From an uncultured Flammeovirgaceae bacterium (GTDB lineage Bacteria > Bacteroidota > Bacteroidia > Cytophagales > Cyclobacteriaceae): a DNA stretch of 56,874 bases. Where the stretch lies: the NCBI GenBank assembly GCA_937884755.1, contig CAKZYJ010000075.1:1-56874 (forward strand), read 5' to 3'. The position numbers were made by a program, and so were the translations under genes. The notes under the pieces were generated by a model. The model was not told where the DNA came from, did no database searches, and saw only the letters and a program-made list of their open reading frames with translations. Shown here piece after piece: positions 51,238-56,874 of this stretch; the first letter of the stretch is position 1; every line of letters begins with the position of its first letter.

Positions 51238-52674
51238 ATGAAAATTTTCATCACCTCCCTAATCGCCTCTACGATTTTGCTATTGGCTGTCTTTACTGTA
51301 CAGGCTCAAACCACTCCGCTCCGGTCGCACTACCCCGACACGCTGTGGTCGGAAACCGATACTTTTTACGTGAAAAGCAGCACGATGGAACGGCCATTTC
51401 CTTTCACCACCACCCAGGGTGATACCGTAGACCTGGGTACCGATGGTTACGAAGGAATGAGTTTCCGGGTGTACACTACTACCGATACCTTAACTATTCC
51501 CTACGTAAACGCTCCCTTTATTCAGCACGCCTATATACCCATCGCCTCCCCCAATAGCAGTATCATCTATAAACTGCGGTTTAATTTGCAAAGCTCGGTG
51601 TTCTCAGACGATTATATAGAAGCCAATACCGGCCAGGCTTCCTTTAGCATTCCGGAAACCTACGAGTTAGCCAATATCATACTTTACCTATCTGACTGTA
51701 GTGAAAAGACCGGCAACTACCCGGATACTGAGTATTCTCAAAAAGTGGTGCAACACTTCGCTCCATTTAAGAATCATGCTATTGTTCAACTACTAAACCA
51801 GCAGTGTAGTGAGGAAAGGCCGTATCATCCTTATTACAACTTTCGGGAGAATAGCATCTGCTACACCTTTGAGGGAGACAAGTTGGTCTACGGCAACCCT
51901 TACACCCACGTGATGGGAGATTGGCAAGGTGTTCAGGGAAGTTTGTTCCGGGAGTTTGCCTATCTAGTACAAGACTTTGCTACCCAATCAAGATTCCGGG
52001 AGTTCTACCAGGAAAATGCCGCCTATTATCAGGCACTAGAACAACGTCAGGAGGAATTAATGCCCGTTAGGCAAATGTGGGATTGGCTGGAGGCCGAGTT
52101 TCCTATTAAGATTCAGTCATATAAAGTATTCTTCTCTCCGTTGATTGGTGGATCGCACAGTACTCAGAGGTTCTATCATGGCTCTTACCGGGATAGTAAG
52201 TTTTACGAAGTAGCCATGTTTGTGAACGGTCCCGAGTCGGTTGACCAGCGAGCGGAGTATTCCGAACAGCGCAAGGAAGGCTTACTGTCCGGAGTAGTTT
52301 TTACCGAAATAGATCATAACTACGTAAACCCCACTACTACTAAGCACCGAAATAAAGTAAACAGCATATTTGATGACCGGGAGATATGGACCAAACCAGG
52401 CGGAGACACAGATAACTACACCACACCCTCTGCAGTATTCAATGAGTACATGACCCACGCGTTATTCTGCCTGTACGTGCAAGATACCTACGACGAAGAA
52501 ACCGTTGGATACGTAATCGACGCTCGGGAAAACCTGATGACCGAGCGTAGGCACTATATCAAGTTCGCCCAGTTTAACGAGAAACTGGCTGAGCTATACA
52601 AGAGCAAAGCCGCCGATGAAACGGTAGCTGATCTATATCCTAAAATTCTGGAATGGGCCGAAAGTGTTGAGTGA
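51238..52674 (+). CDS. Secreted DUF4932-like protein (putative metallopeptidase fold)
   Basis: A 478-residue protein with signal peptide (cleavage after VQAQ, about 24). The N-terminal about 140 residues are beta-rich; the C-terminal two thirds resemble DUF4932: VFFSPLIGGSHSTQRFYHGS, VVFTEIDHNYVNPTTTKH and FNEYMTHALFCLYVQDTYDE. The EIDHNYVNP segment would hold metal ligands. Enzymatic activity has not been shown for the family as far as I know. Single gene, between the toxin relic and the convergent ATP synthase operon. Confidence 0.78.
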   Translation: MKIFITSLIASTILLLAVFTVQAQTTPLRSHYPDTLWSETDTFYVKSSTMERPFPFTTTQGDTVDLGTDGYEGMSFRVYTTTDTLTIPYVNAPFIQHAYIPIASPNSSIIYKLRFNLQSSVFSDDYIEANTGQASFSIPETYELANIILYLSDCSEKTGNYPDTEYSQKVVQHFAPFKNHAIVQLLNQQCSEERPYHPYYNFRENSICYTFEGDKLVYGNPYTHVMGDWQGVQGSLFREFAYLVQDFATQSRFREFYQENAAYYQALEQRQEELMPVRQMWDWLEAEFPIKIQSYKVFFSPLIGGSHSTQRFYHGSYRDSKFYEVAMFVNGPESVDQRAEYSEQRKEGLLSGVVFTEIDHNYVNPTTTKHRNKVNSIFDDREIWTKPGGDTDNYTTPSAVFNEYMTHALFCLYVQDTYDEETVGYVIDARENLMTERRHYIKFAQFNEKLAELYKSKAADETVADLYPKILEWAESVE

Positions 52675-52791
52675 AAGCGATCTGTATTAGGTATGCACAG
52701 CATCCCAATGAGACTACCACACATGGCTAACCACTGCCACTCCACATAGGGCTGCATTAATGATGACCACGGAAATGATTAGAAAGGCAAA

Positions 52792-52828
52792 AGAGGTTAT
52801 CCGTCAAACAACTTGATAGATAACCTCT
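52792..52828 (-). terminator. Terminator of the ATP synthase operon
   Basis: Perfect 10-bp stem AGAGGTTATC (52792-52801) with GATAACCTCT (52819-52828), 17-base loop, followed on the minus strand by TTTTGCCTTTC. It lies 43 bases after the atpG stop. Confidence 0.75.
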
Positions 52829-52870
52829 CTTGATAGCTACTTCTGTAGCATTGTTTTACGTTGGCTTAGA

Positions 52871-53746
52871 TCAACCTCCAAGAGCGTCGGCACCGGCTAC
52901 GATCTCGAGAATTTCTCGGGTAATGGCGGCCTGACGAGTGCGGTTATAGGTAAGCTTCAGGTCTTTCAGCAAGTCCCCAGCATTCTCAGTAGCTTGATCC
53001 ATAGCCGTCATCCGGGCACCTTGCTCAGCGGCATTTGATTCCAGAAAAGCCTTGTAGAACTGTACTTTCAGTGACTGTGGAATGAGTTCTTCTACCACAA
53101 ATTCTTCCGATGGCTCGTAGATGTAGTCGATGTTCGCAGATTCTTCCTCAGTGTTAGCTTCTACCGGTAAAAGCTGCTCAAAAGTAGGAATCTGCGTAGC
53201 TACGTTTTTAAACTGATTGTATACCAAGATTACTTTATCTACCTTTCCCTCCCGGAACTGCTCCATTACGTATTCAGCTCCTTGGCGGACATGAGCAAAG
53301 GAGGGATCAGAGAATAAATCTTTGTAATCGCTACGTAAATCATACCCTCGGCGTTTGTAGTAATCAAAAGCTTTTTGTCCCACGGTCATCACTGACAGCC
53401 TTTCGTTACGCTCATAAAATTCGTATTCTTTAGAAATAAACTGCCGGGTATTGCGAAAGAGGTTGGCATTAAATGCACCACATAGTCCTCGGTCGGAGGA
53501 AAACACCACCAACATCACGTTCTTTACGTCGCGCGACTGAGCGTATTCGCTCACGTTGTCTTCACTGAGATTAGAGGATATATTGGCTAGTAGCCCCGAT
53601 AGCTTTTGCGCGTAAGGTCGCATTTGCAACAAACGGTCTTGGGCCCGCCTCAACTTGGAAGCCGCCACCATCTTCATGGCACGGGTAATCTGCTGCGTAG
53701 ACTTTACTGTTGCAATTCGGTTCTTAACTTCTTTTAAATTTGCCAT
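52871..53746 (-). CDS. atpG: ATP synthase F1 subunit gamma
   Basis: A 291-residue central-stalk subunit. N-terminal helix NLKEVKNRIATVKSTQQITR, AMKMVAASKLRRAQ, the central SSDRGLCGAFNANLFRN, and C-terminal MTAMDQATENAGDLLKDLKL, YNRTRQAAITREILEIVAGA. Last gene of the cluster; the usual atpD and atpC do not follow, and a terminator comes instead. The beta and epsilon genes must be elsewhere, as is normal in Bacteroidetes. Confidence 0.96.
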   Translation of the reverse strand: MANLKEVKNRIATVKSTQQITRAMKMVAASKLRRAQDRLLQMRPYAQKLSGLLANISSNLSEDNVSEYAQSRDVKNVMLVVFSSDRGLCGAFNANLFRNTRQFISKEYEFYERNERLSVMTVGQKAFDYYKRRGYDLRSDYKDLFSDPSFAHVRQGAEYVMEQFREGKVDKVILVYNQFKNVATQIPTFEQLLPVEANTEEESANIDYIYEPSEEFVVEELIPQSLKVQFYKAFLESNAAEQGARMTAMDQATENAGDLLKDLKLTYNRTRQAAITREILEIVAGADALGG

Positions 53747-53841
53747 TCTTATTCAATTAACAATGTGCAATGAACAATGAACAATTACGTAGTTTGCTGT
53801 GCATATTCACTGTTAATTGCACACTGTACATTGCTAATTGC
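53747..53841. repeat. Short-word inverted repeats between atpA and atpG
   Basis: The 95-bp spacer consists of variants of CAATGAACAATTA on the left and TAATTGCTCATTG / TTAATTGCACA on the right, forming a long imperfect hairpin inside the operon. Confidence 0.7.
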
Positions 53842-55422
53842 TCATTGTTTGTAGTTTTTCGCTAGATCAGAAACTACTTTTTTGATAGTACCCTGCTGCT
53901 CTTCTCCCCACTTGCCCGAGCGGATTTGATCTAACGTATCTCGGTTGTGAGCATTCATATATGCCAAGAACTCATGTTCAAAATCTTTAGCTCGCTCAAT
54001 CGGAACTTTATCCATCAGTCCGCTGGTAGACGCGTAGATAATAGCTACCTGCTCTTCTACGGATAACGGAGCGTACTGTCGCTGCATCAAAATTAACTGC
54101 TTACGCCGTCCCCGGTCAATGGTCAACTGAGTGGCCGCATCCAGATCGGAACCAAACTTAGCAAAGGCCTCTAGTTCTCGGAACTGAGCTTGATCTAGCT
54201 TTAGCGTACCGGCTACCTTCTTCATGGGTTTAATCTGTGCCGAGCCACCTACTCGCGATACCGAGATCCCCACGTTAATGGCTGGACGGATACCTGCGTT
54301 AAACAAGTTAGTTTCCAGGAAGATCTGACCGTCGGTAATGGAAATTACGTTGGTGGGAATGTAAGCGGAAACGTCACCAGCCTGAGTCTCAATAAGCGGA
54401 AGGGCGGTTAATGAGCCACCACCTTTTACCATGGGTTTGATCACGTCGGGCAAATCGTTCATTTGCGCTACAATCTCGTCATTGTCATTAAGTTTAGCAG
54501 CTCGTTCCAATAAGCGCGAGTGAAGGTAAAATACATCCCCCGGATAAGCCTCGCGTCCGGGAGGGCGGCGAAGTAGTAATGAAACCTCCCGATAAGCTAC
54601 CGCTTGCTTAGATAGATCATCGTACACTACTAGTGCTGGACGTCCGGTATCGCGGAAGTATTCACCGATTACTGCTCCAGTGAAGGGGGCAAAGAACTGC
54701 ATCGGAGCCGGGTCAGAAGCGGTTGCTGCTACTACGGTGGTGTAGTCCATCGCACCGTTTTTCTCTAATGCGGCGACTACTCCGGCTACGGTAGAAGCTT
54801 TCTGTCCGCAGGCTACGTAAATACAGTATACGGGCTCGCCTTTTTCGTAAAATTCCCTCTGATTGATGATCGTATCAAGTACCACCGCTGTTTTGCCGGT
54901 TTGGCGGTCACCAATTACCAGCTCTCGCTGTCCTCGGCCAATCGGAATCATAGAGTCAATAGACTTGATACCGGTTTGTAAGGGTTCGCTTACCGGCTGT
55001 CGGTAAATCACCCCAGGGGCTCTTCGTTCCAGTGGCAATTCGATAAGATCACCTTCTATTGGGCCTTTCCCATCAATAGGTTGTCCTAGCGTGTTTACTA
55101 CCCGTCCCACTAAGCCTTCACCTACTTTAATGGAAGCGATACTTCCGGTACGGCGTACTGAATCTCCTTCTCGAATATCTCCCTGCTCACCTAATAGTAC
55201 GGCTCCTACATTGTCTTCTTCCAGGTTAAGCACCAGGGCTCTCAGGCCGTTTTCAAATTCCAAAAGCTCACCTGATTGGGCTTTGGTAAGGCCGTAGATT
55301 CGAGCTACACCGTCACCAATCTGGAGTACGGTACCCACTTCTTCTAATTCGGCCTCGGTTTTAAAGTTAGATAGCTGTTCGCGTAGTATTGCGGAAACCT
55401 CATCGGGTCTTACTTCTGCCAT
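53842..55422 (-). CDS. atpA: ATP synthase F1 subunit alpha
   Basis: A 526-residue subunit with non-catalytic nucleotide site: Walker [11 protein letters not shown], the signature [20 protein letters not shown], and [20 protein letters not shown]. Length is close to the usual 500-525. N-terminal [20 protein letters not shown] matches the delta-binding helix. Part of atpE-F-H-A-G. Confidence 0.98.
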   Translation of the reverse strand: MAEVRPDEVSAILREQLSNFKTEAELEEVGTVLQIGDGVARIYGLTKAQSGELLEFENGLRALVLNLEEDNVGAVLLGEQGDIREGDSVRRTGSIASIKVGEGLVGRVVNTLGQPIDGKGPIEGDLIELPLERRAPGVIYRQPVSEPLQTGIKSIDSMIPIGRGQRELVIGDRQTGKTAVVLDTIINQREFYEKGEPVYCIYVACGQKASTVAGVVAALEKNGAMDYTTVVAATASDPAPMQFFAPFTGAVIGEYFRDTGRPALVVYDDLSKQAVAYREVSLLLRRPPGREAYPGDVFYLHSRLLERAAKLNDNDEIVAQMNDLPDVIKPMVKGGGSLTALPLIETQAGDVSAYIPTNVISITDGQIFLETNLFNAGIRPAINVGISVSRVGGSAQIKPMKKVAGTLKLDQAQFRELEAFAKFGSDLDAATQLTIDRGRRKQLILMQRQYAPLSVEEQVAIIYASTSGLMDKVPIERAKDFEHEFLAYMNAHNRDTLDQIRSGKWGEEQQGTIKKVVSDLAKNYKQ

Positions 55423-55545
55423 ATTTTTAAATGGTTAAATGTTATAGAGGTAAATGGTTGAGGGTGGAAGGTAGAGGGCAGAGGCTGCTGTATATTAGAT
55501 TACCCTTTACCCTATCCTACACCTTTCACCCTTCATCCATATTTA
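55423..55545. repeat. Short-word inverted repeats between atpH and atpA
   Basis: GGTTGAGGGTGGAAGGTAGAGGGC on the left is loosely complementary to CCTACACCTTTCACCCTTCATCC on the right (quoted in parts of at most 20 bases each: GGGTGGAAGGTAGAGGGC, ACACCTTTCACCCTTC). A different word set from the atpA-atpG spacer but the same design. Confidence 0.65.
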
Positions 55546-56103
55546 TTAAAATCCTTTTGTATAACTTTCGTCGATAAATTCGTAACTCATTGCCTTTAAT
55601 TTTGACTTTACTGAGTTATCCATCATTCGGTCGCCAATTTGCAGTACAAAGCCGCCAATTAAGTCGGGATCTACCTGTTCGGTCAAATCCACCTGATGCC
55701 CGGTGCGTTGTTTAATATTGCTTATTAGCTTCTCCCGAAGTTCCGGGGTAAGTGGAACCGGAGTGGTAACGGTCACCTCGTCAATATTTTTGTGCTTGCG
55801 GTACTGATGAATGAACTCTTCCGCTAGTGAAGGTAAAATAGCTTCCCGGTTTTTGCGGGTAATAATGTCAAAGATAGCGGTGGTTGATTCATTCACCTTC
55901 CCCTTGAATATTTTGTCCAGAATCGCTCGTTTCTTATCGTGGTTAATAATGGGGTTTCTTAGCATCAGCTGGAACTCGCGGTTAGAGTTGCAGAGTTGCG
56001 AGAATAGCTGCATGTCTTGGTAGATTTCCTCCAGAGCTCCTTTCTCAATGGCCAGTTCTATAAGCGATTTTGCGTAGCGCGATGCAACCCTAGTATCCGT
56101 CAT
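55546..56103 (-). CDS. atpH: ATP synthase F1 subunit delta
   Basis: A 185-residue peripheral-stalk subunit: VASRYAKSLIELAIEKGALE at the N-terminus, LRNPIINHDKKRAILDKIF, and the conserved C-terminal VDPDLIGGFVLQIGDRMMDN, SVKSKLKAMS. It connects alpha/beta with subunit b. 34 bases after atpF. Confidence 0.95.
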   Translation of the reverse strand: MTDTRVASRYAKSLIELAIEKGALEEIYQDMQLFSQLCNSNREFQLMLRNPIINHDKKRAILDKIFKGKVNESTTAIFDIITRKNREAILPSLAEEFIHQYRKHKNIDEVTVTTPVPLTPELREKLISNIKQRTGHQVDLTEQVDPDLIGGFVLQIGDRMMDNSVKSKLKAMSYEFIDESYTKGF

Positions 56104-56137
56104 GGGTTATGAATCAAATAGATAGAAATCGTTTTAC

Positions 56138-56632
56138 TTAATTTTCGTTCAGGTCGTCTACCAACTTGTTGATGTAAGTCTTCTGCGCAGCATCTCCCTG
56201 TAGATTTTCCCTAAGGATTTTTTCGGCAATCTGTAAAGAAAGCGTAGCTACCTGCTGCTTAACATCGGCTAAAGCGGCTTTCTTTTGGTTCTCAATCTCT
56301 ACTGAGGCGTCTTCTACCATACGCTTCCGCTCTTTCTCCCCTTCTTCACGGGCAGTGTCTTTTATTTTGTTGGCCGCTGTAGTAGCATCACGCAGCATAG
56401 TTTCCCGTTCCTTGCGGGCCTCAGCCAGTAGCTGTTCGTTGCTAGCCTGTAACTGCTTCATCTCTTCCTTGGCGCGCTCGGCAGAAAGTAAGGCTTCTTC
56501 AATAGAAGATTCCCGCTCACTCAGGGCGTTTAGAATAGGCTTCCAGGCGAATTTTCCCAGAATAAATAACACCGCCAGAAAAATCAGCAATTGCCATATA
56601 ATGAGACCTGAAGCCGGTGATATTAAATCCAT
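56138..56632 (-). CDS. atpF: ATP synthase F0 subunit b
   Basis: A 164-residue protein with one N-terminal membrane helix (GLIIWQLLIFLAVLFILGKF) and a long charged coiled-coil stalk (SERESSIEEALLSAERAKEE and following) that ends in the typical SLQIAEKILRENL. Peripheral stalk of F-type ATP synthase. Confidence 0.96.
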   Translation of the reverse strand: MDLISPASGLIIWQLLIFLAVLFILGKFAWKPILNALSERESSIEEALLSAERAKEEMKQLQASNEQLLAEARKERETMLRDATTAANKIKDTAREEGEKERKRMVEDASVEIENQKKAALADVKQQVATLSLQIAEKILRENLQGDAAQKTYINKLVDDLNEN

Positions 56633-56713
56633 AGTGTCGTATTTATAAAATTATTGATCAATAGGAAAGAGGAACCCGAAGCCGCCTAGCGCGGTCTTCG
56701 GAGTTCCAGTGAA

Positions 56714-56874
56714 TTAAGCAGTGGCAATAATCAAACAGATAATTACACCGAAGAGAGCAACACCCTCAATCAGTGCGGCTGCGATAATCATTGCAGTTTG
56801 GATACGGCCAGTAGCTTCTGGCTGACGGGCAATTGCTTCCATGGCAGAACCACCGATGCGACCAATACCCAGAC
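56714..56874 (-). CDS. atpE: ATP synthase F0 subunit c (5' end outside window)
   Basis: The last about 53 codons of subunit c are visible: LGIGRIGGSAMEAIARQPEA (polar loop with ARQPE) followed by TAMIIAAALIEGVALFGVII, where the Glu of ALIEG is the proton/ion-carrying carboxylate, ending CLIIATA. The N-terminal helix and atpB are expected beyond the edge. Confidence 0.95.
   Translation of the reverse strand, partial: LGIGRIGGSAMEAIARQPEATGRIQTAMIIAAALIEGVALFGVIICLIIATA

Overview
The window looks like a chromosomal piece of a Bacteroidota bacterium, most likely a free-living, possibly marine, member of the order Cytophagales. Four things point that way: a secreted protein with a type IX secretion sorting tail, a textbook Bacteroidetes promoter (TTG-N19-TAnnTTTG) in front of a tRNA pair, a fused NagB-LmbE glucosamine-6-phosphate deaminase, and an ATP synthase cluster atpE-F-H-A-G not followed by atpD/atpC. 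The lineage is inferred from gene content; no rRNA is present.

Layout. Positions 1-21300 are mostly housekeeping: the 3' end of ftsY, an outer-membrane-type protein, rpoN coupled to a PAP2-like membrane gene, asnS, a RecD-like helicase, an FKBP lipoprotein, a DUF1573 protein, a response-regulator/PAS/histidine-kinase hybrid, the molybdate transporter modABC, an RsbU/RsbV/RsbW-type partner-switching operon, guaB, and a DEDDh exonuclease overlapping a cNMP/CBS/DUF294 regulator. Positions 21300-31000 are accessory: an alpha-helical paralogue, then an AT-rich two-gene Argonaute + Sir2 defence cassette (22401-25302) bracketed by long inverted repeats, a 41-bp-period noncoding array, a GH140-like glycosidase, a GIY-YIG protein, an NTF2-like protein and a cytochrome c/sugar dehydrogenase. 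Positions 31000-39100 hold a 1079-residue T9SS-exported multidomain glycosidase-like protein, rnr, a MntA/HepT toxin-antitoxin operon headed by a third membrane protein, a 3'-5' exonuclease broken by a small deletion, and dcd. Two tRNAs (Gly-GCC, Leu-UAA) follow, with a duplicated tRNA-Leu fragment just downstream. Positions 39600-47600 carry secreted and lipoprotein genes, a GH29 fucosidase and nagB-lmbE. Positions 47600-51200 are again accessory: palindromic repeats, the second alpha-helical paralogue, a 14-residue repeat ORF, a hypothetical gene, a region rich in clean hairpins, and a VapBC-like pair whose toxin is dead. The window closes with a DUF4932 protein and the ATP synthase operon on the minus strand.

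How the genes work together. The most interesting locus is the Argonaute-Sir2 pair. The Argonaute keeps its guide-binding MID residues but lacks the slicer residues, and the Sir2 protein keeps all NADase-type motifs, which fits guide-directed abortive defence by NAD+ depletion. The division of domains differs from the usual short-Argonaute form: Sir2 stands alone without APAZ, and the Argonaute has about 240 extra N-terminal residues. The flanks are near-perfect 129-bp inverted repeats that continue outward into degenerate palindromes. The carbohydrate enzymes (GH140-like, the T9SS protein, GH29, NagB-LmbE) suggest use of complex glycans, but no SusC/SusD pair is visible.
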